Origin: CAYMWF01 sp964394085 [NCBI: uncultured Gemmatimonadota bacterium]
Lineage (GTDB): Bacteria; GCA-2686955; CAYMWF01
Assembly (NCBI GenBank): GCA_964394085.1
Contig: CAYMWF010000054.1
Span: forward strand, 1-18,157
Direction of reading: 5' to 3'
DNA: 18,157 nucleotides
This document shows, in pieces, positions 7,062 to 14,669 of the stretch (its first letter is position 1; every line of letters starts with the position of its first letter). A program made the translations under genes and the position numbers. The notes beneath the pieces were generated by a model that ran no database searches, was not told the DNA's origin, and saw only the letters and a list, made by a program, of their open reading frames with translations.

Positions 7062-8462
7062 ATGAATAATATTTTTCGAATAATCGCCGCTCTCGGATTC
7101 ATCTTCGCGATGAATCCCGGCACCCGCGCCGACATCCTGATCAGCGGCTCGTTCCATCCCCACGTAATGGCAGCGCTTCCGGACAGCTGGTCGGAGGCCG
7201 TCGACCCGGATCTCTTTTCCCTTCCTGTCAGGCTGGCTGAACTGGAAGCCGCCTTTTCGGAAGGAGATTTCGAGGTGCGGGCTTCCGCGGCCCTCGAGTA
7301 TCGCTGGACCGGGGATGAACTCCAGCTCGATTACGGAGAGAGCCGCTTCGATCTGAGGGAGGCTTTTCTTGCGTGGTTCCCCGGGTTCGGCGAGGTCCGG
7401 ATCGGTAAACAGATAATCGCCTGGGGCGCCGTCGACGGAAACAACCCCACGGATAACCTGTCACCTTACGATTATTACTACATGTTCCTGCCGGGCGCCG
7501 AGCGAAAGCTCGGCTCCCTGGCCCTGGACGCCCTCTTCTATTTCGGAGACTACCAGGCGGAGTTCGTCTGCCTTCCCTACCACGAGCCGAATCGCCTGCC
7601 GTTCGATGAGCCCGATTTTCCGGTGGCTCCCCCGGTGAATCCTTCCGACGACGAGCTCGTTAGCCCGGGATCCCCGTGGGAATTCGGCCTGCGGGGCAGG
7701 GGAGCGTTCGGTTTCGGCGACATCTCCCTTTCCTGGTTCAGGGGCCACGACAGGAATTTCAGCCCGGTAAGCAAAGCAGCGGTTCCCATGTATGTTTTCC
7801 CCCTTTGCGGATATACTCTGTATGCGGAGATGCCTGTCCTGTTCGGATACAGGCGGACCACCGTTTACGGCGCCGACCTCGTGGCTTTTCTGCCGTACGA
7901 CATTACCCTCCGCACCGAAGGCGGCCTGTTCAGAACATCGATGGAAGAGGACGGCAATCTGCCGCTCACCGCCTGGTATGCCCAGTACGCCCTCCAGTTG
8001 GAGTATTCGGGGATATCCGACCTGATTCTTACCGCCCAGTTCCTGGGCAACACCGATCTTTCGATTGAGGATTCGAGCGAACCGCTCGTCCGGGGATGTC
8101 CGGATCTCCTGACGGGATATATCGTCTCGCACTGGGACAATGAGAGCTTTTTCCAGCCCGGCACCGGCATGCCCTTCGCCGCTTTCACGGGCGCCGGACT
8201 CCTCTTTTCGGCGGTTTACACGTGTTGGGACGGCTCCCTCGAGCTTACCGGAAACGGGTTCTTCAATCTCGAGGAGGAAGGTTTTATGATGGGGGGCGGC
8301 GCCGTCTATTCTCCGGCGGAGAACATCGAGCTCGAGACAACGGTTGTTTTGTTCGGCGGTCCCGATTCCCGGCAGCCGGCGACACCGCTGGAAACGGTGA
8401 ATCCTTTCAGCGCTCTCGAGGATTTCTCCCATATCAGAGCAGGTATCGAGTTCCATTTCTGA
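7062..8462 (+). CDS. Outer-membrane beta-barrel protein, DUF1302-like
   Basis: 466 residues from ATG 7062. A short signal peptide is followed by TRA|D at about residue 23. The mature protein is rich in alternating amphipathic strands and aromatic residues and ends in IRAGIEFHF, a C-terminal phenylalanine strand typical of substrates of the BAM machinery. The segment VRIGKQIIAWGAVDGNNPTD (112 onward) resembles the 'R.G.Q...WG......NP.D' signature of DUF1302-type barrels that occur with MMPL exporters and LolA-like proteins. The start choice rests on GGAACAGG ending 6 nt before the ATG; a TTG two codons upstream (7056) is the alternative. As the third gene of the trio it would supply the outer-membrane step of an export or insertion pathway. 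The barrel call is strong; the exact family is less certain. Confidence 0.78.
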   Translation: MNNIFRIIAALGFIFAMNPGTRADILISGSFHPHVMAALPDSWSEAVDPDLFSLPVRLAELEAAFSEGDFEVRASAALEYRWTGDELQLDYGESRFDLREAFLAWFPGFGEVRIGKQIIAWGAVDGNNPTDNLSPYDYYYMFLPGAERKLGSLALDALFYFGDYQAEFVCLPYHEPNRLPFDEPDFPVAPPVNPSDDELVSPGSPWEFGLRGRGAFGFGDISLSWFRGHDRNFSPVSKAAVPMYVFPLCGYTLYAEMPVLFGYRRTTVYGADLVAFLPYDITLRTEGGLFRTSMEEDGNLPLTAWYAQYALQLEYSGISDLILTAQFLGNTDLSIEDSSEPLVRGCPDLLTGYIVSHWDNESFFQPGTGMPFAAFTGAGLLFSAVYTCWDGSLELTGNGFFNLEEEGFMMGGGAVYSPAENIELETTVVLFGGPDSRQPATPLETVNPFSALEDFSHIRAGIEFHF

Positions 8463-8551
8463 GGTTTGCAGAAAAAATATGGCATTCCCGAACCTGATTC
8501 ACTAATATATTAAAAGACAGGACTGTTTTTCCCAGTATATCAGGAGTTACC

Positions 8552-11500
8552 ATGAGGCGGATGTTCTCATCAACTCTTCTCCTTCTTGTTCCTCTCGTCG
8601 CCCTTCATGTACAGCACCATGTTGCTGGAGCCGGAGTCGATCTCCTCGAAGCCCGGGTTCAGTACAGTCAGGGGTTCAACTGCGGAGGAGACCAGACCCT
8701 GGTCATGGAGGACGGCACGATTTATGAAACAGACCGCGTCTATTCCGCGTCCAACAGGGCCGGGCGGATCGGCGGCAGAAAAATCCCGAACAATAACGAT
8801 GACCCGTTCGACATGGGAGGCATCCTGGAGGCCGTTCAGTCCAGGGCGCTGCTCAAATCAAGAGCCGAGGGCTGGAGAGAATACCGGTTCGATGTGCCGA
8901 CGGGCACGTACATGGTAACCCTGCACTTCATGGAGTCGGTATTCCACTGGCAGGGAATGAGAGCCTTCTCTGTGGCGATAGAAGACCGGATCGAAATCGA
9001 ATCCCTCGATATCTTCGCCGAAGTGGACAGAAGATACGCGATGCTTTTCCGGCGTGTCGTGCAGGTAGATGACGGAAGCCTGAACATCCGCTCGATCCCG
9101 AACATCAACCTGACTATGATAAATGGTGTTCATACGGAACTGATCCATCCGGATACCGTCGCACCGCCGGCGCCGCGGGATTTCTCGGTGATCCCCGCAT
9201 ACGGTGAAGCCTTTATCTACTGGACCGCTGAAATCGAACCGGACGAAGCCGGCGCTTTGCTCTGGCGGCAGGATCTGACGGGCGGGGGAGAGCCCGAACT
9301 TGTCACGCCTCAACCTGTAATAGCCGCAAGATATATCGATGACCGGGTGATCCCCGGAAACGAATACAGGTATCGGGCTGAATCGGTCGATGCCTGGGGA
9401 AACGTCAGTCCTCCCACCCCTGATGTCGATGTAACGATCCTGCATCAGGAGCAGTTGCCTCTGAGGGTATGCGCTTTCGAGATGACCCAGGAAGACCTTA
9501 TCCGTTTAAACAGCGACAGGTGGAGCGACGTTTACCATCCTGCCCTGGTCCGCATGGACGGCGACACCTGGGAGGATGCAAAATTGCGCTACCGGGGCAA
9601 TACAACACGGGACATGGTAAAAAAGAACTATAAGATCCGGTTCCCGGACGACCGCCCGCTCCCCGAAAACCGCGTCAAGCTCAACCTCCAGTCCGAATGG
9701 CGGGTGGAATCGCCCCTGCGGGAAAAACTCGGTTATGACCACTTCCTGATGACCGGAGCCTTCGCTCCGGAGGTCGGATATATGCGTCTGGTCCGTAACG
9801 ACCGGTGCATAGGCGTCTACCTCGACATAGAGCAGGTGGATGAATATTTCCTTGAAAACCGCGGGTTTTCGGGAACCGTATGGAGGGCCGGCGGCGGGGA
9901 TGCCTGGGGAGACTTGAGAAAAAGAACACCTTTCAGCGCCTACTACGATGCTTACTCGCTGGAGGCCGGTCAGTATTCCGACTATGAATATCTCGTCGAG
10001 CTGATAGGGATCATCAATGACGCATCAGATGAAGATTTCAGGACCGCGATTCGGGAGCGCCTGAATATCGAGAGTTTTTTCGACTGGTATGCCTGCCAGA
10101 CGATTATCGGCAACTGGGATCACGTGGTCCACAACTATTTCCTGTTCCGCGATTCCGTCGACGGTAGGTTCTATTTCCTTCCATGGGATCTGGAGCTCAG
10201 CTGGAAATTCGTCGATCTTGCCATCGACCACGGCACCAGGTGGAATCCGTATATGGAAGAATTCTGGAACAGGCTGTTCGACCGGCTGCTGGTTACCCCT
10301 TCATATAGACGCATTTACGCCGTCCGACTGGCCGAGCTCCTCGATTATCCTTTTTCAGTCGAAGCCGTCACAGCAATGATCGAGGATGAACATTCGTGGC
10401 TCAGACCTGAAATCCTCAGAGATCCTTATCCATCAGGCTGGGATACCGCCTACTACGACGGCGATCTCGAGTATCTGCTCGATTTCACTGTCGAGCGGCA
10501 TGCGAACATGCTGGCACAGCTCGAGGAGGTCGATACAGACCCGACCGTCAACCTGTTCCTCAACGAAACAGTCCTCCGGAACGTAGAGGGAGCTGTGGAT
10601 GAGGAGGGGGAACATGAGCCCTGGGTCGAGCTGTATAATTTCGGCATTGAAACGATCCGTCTCGACGGCCTGGGCCTCTCGGATGAAAAGGCCGATCCGT
10701 TCAAATGGATATTTCCCGGGGGTGTTTCGATTGGACCGGGCGGCTACCTGGTTGTATGGCTCGACGGGGAAGAAGAAGAAGGGCTGCTGCACGCATCCTT
10801 CCGGGCGGGACCTGAAACCCCGGGGCTCTGGCTTGCGAAAGAACCGTCCGATTCGATAGACGCACTGCGGATCGAGACCGTCGTTCTCCCTGATGTGCCT
10901 GTCGCCAGGTCGCCGGACAGCGGAGCGCTCGTTCATCAGGCGGCATGGGCGACGCCGGGTTCACCCAACGATTCCGCTCCTATCGTCGGGTTGGACCTGG
11001 ACATCCGGGAGGAGTACCTGCCTGGAGACACCCTCATCGTTGCCGCGACAATCACCAACCACAGAGAATTCTCCCTTACCTCCGACCTGGACCTGGTAAT
11101 TATCGCCAATCAGAACCGGATTCCGATCTGCTCTATTCCCCTGCATCTCGAACCGTGGGCGACCAGGCTGGAGACCATCGTAAGGATGATCCCCGACACG
11201 TGCAGAATCGGAAGGTTCAGCCTGAACGGAAGCCTGCGTCTCGACCCGGGGGGAGATCTACTGGATGAAGTGCGGCGGGATCTGAGAATCCACGACCCCC
11301 GTCCCATCCCTCTCGTCATCAATGAGATCATGGCTGCAAACGATTCGACCATCGCCGACGAAGCGGATCAGTTCGATGACTGGATCGAGATCTATAATCC
11401 CGGTTCTTACAGTGTCCATCTGGGAGGATTATACCTGTCGGACGACAGGGATACACCGACGAAATGGGCAATCCCCGAGCTATCGATCAAGCCCCGTGAA

Positions 11501-11770
11501 TACGCGATATTCTGGTGTGACGACGATATGGGGCAGGGGCCGCGGCACACCAGTTTCAAGCTCAAGTCAAGCGGCGAAGAGATAGGGATCTACGACCTCG
11601 ACATCCGCGGGAACGCACCGGTAGACCGGGTCGAATTCGGCGCCTTATCCGCCGACACGGCATACGGACGGAGCCCGGACGGAAGCGACAACCTGGTTCT
11701 GCTGGCCTACCCTACGCCGGGTTCGCCGAATCCGAACTTCCATTATTCCACCGTCCCCTTCGCGGAATAA
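8552..11770 (+). CDS. Secreted malectin / Fn3-like / CotH kinase / double lamin-tail protein (paralog 1)
   Basis: A 1072-residue secreted protein. Order: signal peptide (1-27); malectin-like sugar-binding domain (about 37-196, with GFNCGGD at 41-47 and MVTLHFME at 121-128); Fn3-like sandwich (about 203-297, ending RAESVDAWGNVS); CotH-type atypical kinase (about 304-655); lamin-tail domain 1 (about 664-805); a beta-rich linker domain (about 810-913); lamin-tail domain 2 (about 919-1060). CotH landmarks are RYRGNTTRDMVKKNYKIRF (347 onward), KLNLQSEWRV, GNWDHVVHN (520-528) with the likely catalytic Asp 523 and Asn 528, and PWDLEL (544-549) with the likely metal-binding Asp 546. CotH proteins of Bacillus phosphorylate spore-coat proteins; here the target is unknown and probably extracellular. 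The start has AGGAG with a 5-nt spacer. There is no lipobox, C-terminal anchor or recognisable sorting domain. It lies 89 bp after the barrel gene on the same strand. Confidence 0.9.
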   Translation: MRRMFSSTLLLLVPLVALHVQHHVAGAGVDLLEARVQYSQGFNCGGDQTLVMEDGTIYETDRVYSASNRAGRIGGRKIPNNNDDPFDMGGILEAVQSRALLKSRAEGWREYRFDVPTGTYMVTLHFMESVFHWQGMRAFSVAIEDRIEIESLDIFAEVDRRYAMLFRRVVQVDDGSLNIRSIPNINLTMINGVHTELIHPDTVAPPAPRDFSVIPAYGEAFIYWTAEIEPDEAGALLWRQDLTGGGEPELVTPQPVIAARYIDDRVIPGNEYRYRAESVDAWGNVSPPTPDVDVTILHQEQLPLRVCAFEMTQEDLIRLNSDRWSDVYHPALVRMDGDTWEDAKLRYRGNTTRDMVKKNYKIRFPDDRPLPENRVKLNLQSEWRVESPLREKLGYDHFLMTGAFAPEVGYMRLVRNDRCIGVYLDIEQVDEYFLENRGFSGTVWRAGGGDAWGDLRKRTPFSAYYDAYSLEAGQYSDYEYLVELIGIINDASDEDFRTAIRERLNIESFFDWYACQTIIGNWDHVVHNYFLFRDSVDGRFYFLPWDLELSWKFVDLAIDHGTRWNPYMEEFWNRLFDRLLVTPSYRRIYAVRLAELLDYPFSVEAVTAMIEDEHSWLRPEILRDPYPSGWDTAYYDGDLEYLLDFTVERHANMLAQLEEVDTDPTVNLFLNETVLRNVEGAVDEEGEHEPWVELYNFGIETIRLDGLGLSDEKADPFKWIFPGGVSIGPGGYLVVWLDGEEEEGLLHASFRAGPETPGLWLAKEPSDSIDALRIETVVLPDVPVARSPDSGALVHQAAWATPGSPNDSAPIVGLDLDIREEYLPGDTLIVAATITNHREFSLTSDLDLVIIANQNRIPICSIPLHLEPWATRLETIVRMIPDTCRIGRFSLNGSLRLDPGGDLLDEVRRDLRIHDPRPIPLVINEIMAANDSTIADEADQFDDWIEIYNPGSYSVHLGGLYLSDDRDTPTKWAIPELSIKPREYAIFWCDDDMGQGPRHTSFKLKSSGEEIGIYDLDIRGNAPVDRVEFGALSADTAYGRSPDGSDNLVLLAYPTPGSPNPNFHYSTVPFAE

Positions 11771-11853
11771 TCCCAAAATCTTCTGCGGCAATAATTGGAC
11801 GCCTGCCCGGTTTGAACCGCCGTCCCGATCTCCGTTGAAAAACGTTAGAGCCG
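11771..11853. other. Convergent intergenic gap
   Basis: This 83-bp space lies between the stop codons of CotH paralog 1 (plus) and the metallophosphoesterase (minus). It holds only a short CGGTT/AACCG pairing with a 2-nt loop and no T-tract hairpin, so I cannot name a terminator for either gene. Confidence 0.5.
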
Positions 11854-14412
11854 TTACGGCACCAGGCGCAGATTGACCGTGACCACGGAGAGTTCGATGA
11901 TGTCCACGTTCACGTAATAGATCGCGAAATCCCCCGAGTCGTCCACCTGCATGAGCGTGCCCCCGGTGACGACCTCGCCGCCGTACCCCCCGGGCATCAC
12001 GAACTTGAGGAGACCGTTCTCGAATCTCTGATCCTGGCTGTTGATGATTTCAGCCGTCACATCGTCAAACAGACCGTTGTTGCCGGGAGTGAACTCGACT
12101 GTAAGGTTCTGACCCGCGAAGCCTGCCGAGAGGGTCTCAGCGGGCTGCAGAATGCTCCCGCCCGAGACGTATATCAGCCGGTAGAACCGCTTCCCTCCGC
12201 AGACTGCGTCCGTTGCGAGATCGAAGGGCCGCCGGTATATGCTGCCTTCATCCCGGTGAATATGACCCCAGAGAGCCCCCTCGACTCCCAGACCGTCGAG
12301 ATCCAGCTCCTGCCGGAAGTCATAGTGGTAGAACAGAACCTGCGCGGCGCTGCCCGAAGCCGCGGCAAGATCTTCGTCGAGCCACTCGAGCTGACCGGAG
12401 GTGAAGCTCTCGCCTCCGTAGATCCCGTATCTCCACCCGTCGTAGTTGTCATAGGCCTCCAGCCCCACGTAGTGCACGGGACCGTAGTCGAAGCTGTAGT
12501 TCTGGGTATGCCAGGGAGCGCCCGGCGGCGGATCATCGAGCCGCTTCCAGCCGAAAAATCGCCACCAGTCGCGGCGCGCCGTCCCATCCGGCGGGGGAGT
12601 GTCGTCCCACCCACCGATGTCGTGGTTGCCGGCCGTGAGATAGACCGGCACGGGAAACTCGCTCAGAATTTTCTGGCCCCGGGTGAAGACGCGCCAGTTC
12701 AGGTATTCTTCGAGTTCGCCTTCGTTGACGAAATCGCCGGTGAGCAGCACGAATTCCGGATTTATGAGGTCGATGTCGGCCATGACTTCGCGCAGGTCGG
12801 CCACCTCGGACGTGTCGTTCTCCGAACCCGGTACGTTGTGGTACTTGTGGGTGGGCAGGTGGGTGTCGGTGATATGGATGAAGTAGTAGTCTTCCCTGAA
12901 CCCGGTGATCACCTTCACCGCGTTCCGGGTCACATCCTCGATCCCGCCGTCCGCCGTGACCCGGAGATCGTAGAGCTCGTAAAGCGGCACCGGCGGAACG
13001 AGACAGGACACCCGCCACCAGAGTGTCGAAGGGTCGTACGAGGAGTCCACCACGTCGAGCGGAATCTCGATATTTTCGCGCTTCAGCATCGCCGCCCAGC
13101 CGGCGGCGGCCGGATCGGCGTCGCAGTCGATAACCAGGGTGTCCCCTTCCTCCACCAGCGCGGGGATGTTCACGAGGGGCCGCTGAATTACGGTCAGGGT
13201 GTCTCCGACGGGACGATACAATTTTATATTTTTCAGGGAGGAGTCGGGCGGCAGCAGGAAATCGCAGCTGACGAAGCTTCCATTTTCGACGGCAAGCCAT
13301 GTTTCTCTCGTCCCGTACCTCTCGGCCGCGGCAGCGAGCCGCCACGTTCCCGGTGGCAGGGTCGTGCCGGCGCTGCCACCAGCGCCGGTTTCCATCTGGA
13401 GATAGATCTGTCCGGATTCGTTGTAAGCGTCGATAACGGCTCCGGAAATCGGCAGGCCGGTCGCCTCATCGCGAACGGAGCACTGAACCGACCCCACGGG
13501 ATTACCCATGATTTCGTGGATCAGGGCTGCCGCGGATGCGATGTCGCTTCCGCCCACGACGAGATTCCGCCCGAAGCTTATCGTGTCTCCCGAACCGAGA
13601 GTCATCGTCGAAACGTTCATATCCGACCAGTAGTTCCCGTGATGCCCCCAGATGTCTCCGTGAAGACCCGCGTATCCGTAAGTGACCGACGCCGCGGTGC
13701 CGGCGAGCCATGGTCCCGCGGTGGTTTCGCCGTCCATGTCGAAACCGTACCACGGCGCGAATTTCCGGCACCCGCCCCATGTGAAGCAGTCGCCCAGCTC
13801 GAAATCGCGGATATCGGCGCTTCCCGTGTTGGTGAGTGCGGTCGTGACGGCAACGTGGTCGGCATAGGCCGCCAGGGAATAGTCCGTTACAACCTTGAGC
13901 GAAGGCTCGGCCGAATCCACGCCGCTCACCCGTATGACCGCCGGGCCGCCCGTTGAACCGTCGTCCGCGATCCGGAGCGAGTCGTACACGGCCTGGCGGG
14001 GCCAGTCATCGTCGAAGTAGGTGTAGAACTCCCTCAGGGCATCGATCCGATCGGAGCTCGATCCCGCGTCGATGACGTTGCCGCCGCTCAGGGCGTAATG
14101 CACCGGATGACTGATGGCGCCGATCACGACGGCGATCCGGTCGTTTTCGAGCATGAAGTCGTGGAGCCGGCCGTCGGCGTAATACCCGGAGAGCAGGACC
14201 GAAGGCGACACGATCTCGTAGGCGGAGACCGATTCGGCGTGGGAATGGGGAACCAGGGGTCTGAGACCGGCAACGGTGGATCCGGCATGATTGCTCCGGG
14301 TTCCCGCCTGCGGCGCGGTCAAGGCTGCCAGAAGCAGGATCGACAGGATCGGCAGGATCGAGGAGAAGACTCGAACAGGATAATAAGCGGCTTTTTGTTT
14401 CATACAGATCAT
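11854..14412 (-). CDS. Large secreted metallophosphoesterase
   Basis: 852 residues from the chosen ATG at 14412. A signal peptide (VFSSILPILSILLLAALTAPQAG) comes first. The N-terminal 300 residues are a beta-rich region with GRLHDFMLENDRIAVVIG, resembling the front domain of secreted CehA-type hydrolases. A carboxypeptidase-regulatory-like sandwich follows (about 305-390). The calcineurin-like catalytic domain starts near 508 and has all expected metal-site motifs: DTH (516-518), GDFVNEG (559-565), GNHD (595-598), the histidine in YHYDF (696) and GHIH (716-719). It should therefore be a dinuclear-metal phosphoesterase outside the cytoplasm. The start was chosen because GGAAGG lies 4 nt before ATG 14412; ATG 14403 and an extended ATG at 14475 (no clear binding site) are alternatives. 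It is convergent with CotH paralog 1 and divergent from paralog 2. Its substrate is unknown. Confidence 0.88.
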   Translation of the reverse strand: MICMKQKAAYYPVRVFSSILPILSILLLAALTAPQAGTRSNHAGSTVAGLRPLVPHSHAESVSAYEIVSPSVLLSGYYADGRLHDFMLENDRIAVVIGAISHPVHYALSGGNVIDAGSSSDRIDALREFYTYFDDDWPRQAVYDSLRIADDGSTGGPAVIRVSGVDSAEPSLKVVTDYSLAAYADHVAVTTALTNTGSADIRDFELGDCFTWGGCRKFAPWYGFDMDGETTAGPWLAGTAASVTYGYAGLHGDIWGHHGNYWSDMNVSTMTLGSGDTISFGRNLVVGGSDIASAAALIHEIMGNPVGSVQCSVRDEATGLPISGAVIDAYNESGQIYLQMETGAGGSAGTTLPPGTWRLAAAAERYGTRETWLAVENGSFVSCDFLLPPDSSLKNIKLYRPVGDTLTVIQRPLVNIPALVEEGDTLVIDCDADPAAAGWAAMLKRENIEIPLDVVDSSYDPSTLWWRVSCLVPPVPLYELYDLRVTADGGIEDVTRNAVKVITGFREDYYFIHITDTHLPTHKYHNVPGSENDTSEVADLREVMADIDLINPEFVLLTGDFVNEGELEEYLNWRVFTRGQKILSEFPVPVYLTAGNHDIGGWDDTPPPDGTARRDWWRFFGWKRLDDPPPGAPWHTQNYSFDYGPVHYVGLEAYDNYDGWRYGIYGGESFTSGQLEWLDEDLAAASGSAAQVLFYHYDFRQELDLDGLGVEGALWGHIHRDEGSIYRRPFDLATDAVCGGKRFYRLIYVSGGSILQPAETLSAGFAGQNLTVEFTPGNNGLFDDVTAEIINSQDQRFENGLLKFVMPGGYGGEVVTGGTLMQVDDSGDFAIYYVNVDIIELSVVTVNLRLVP

Positions 14413-14529
14413 GCAGCCTTCCATCGTAATCGTATCGCATCCGGTGCCGGAGGACGGCTTCGAGCGGGTATTCATGGGCAGGCCGCGGGTATCGGCCCGC
14501 AGGATCCGCGCCCGGAAGCATCTTCGATA

Positions 14530-14557
14530 ATTATAATCTGAATCTTTCCTGAGTCGA
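14530..14557 (-). promoter_or_regulatory. Candidate promoter for the metallophosphoesterase
   Basis: On the minus strand, TATAAT (complement of 14530-14535) lies 16 bp downstream of TCGACT (complement of 14552-14557), which matches four of six bases of TTGACA. It sits about 120 bp upstream of the preferred start codon in an AT-rich patch between the divergent genes. Confidence 0.35.
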
Positions 14558-14597
14558 GACAGACATGCTCATTTTGCGGGGGACTGAAAAAGTAGGA

Positions 14598-14626
14598 CTG
14601 CATTCCGGTTTAACATCGTTTATAAT
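14598..14626 (+). promoter_or_regulatory. Candidate promoter for CotH paralog 2
   Basis: A perfect TATAAT at 14621-14626 lies 44 bp upstream of the preferred ATG of CotH paralog 2. The sequence at 17-bp spacing upstream, CTGCAT (14598-14603), is a poor -35 element. Transcription from about 14633 would give a short leader containing the AAGGAG binding site, and it would exclude the upstream ATG at 14565, which supports the later start. Confidence 0.35.
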
Positions 14627-14669
14627 ATGGATGGACCTGATGAACGAAGCAGGCGGCCAAGGAGCATTT

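Noticed and set aside
7461-8456. 331-codon minus-strand frame opposite the outer-membrane barrel gene
   Set aside because: The plus strand has a signal peptide and a C-terminal Phe barrel ending. The antisense frame is a compositional shadow.
12256-13956. 566-codon plus-strand open frame opposite the metallophosphoesterase
   Set aside because: It is antisense to a gene with complete metallophosphoesterase motifs. Its translation is rich in Arg, Gly, Val and Pro with no recognisable domain, as expected for a mirror frame in GC-rich coding DNA.
14565-14669. Extended N terminus of CotH paralog 2 from ATG 14565
   Set aside because: It would bury the signal peptide behind 35 residues and lies upstream of the TATAAT at 14621. 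ATG 14670 has AAGGAG at 5 nt.
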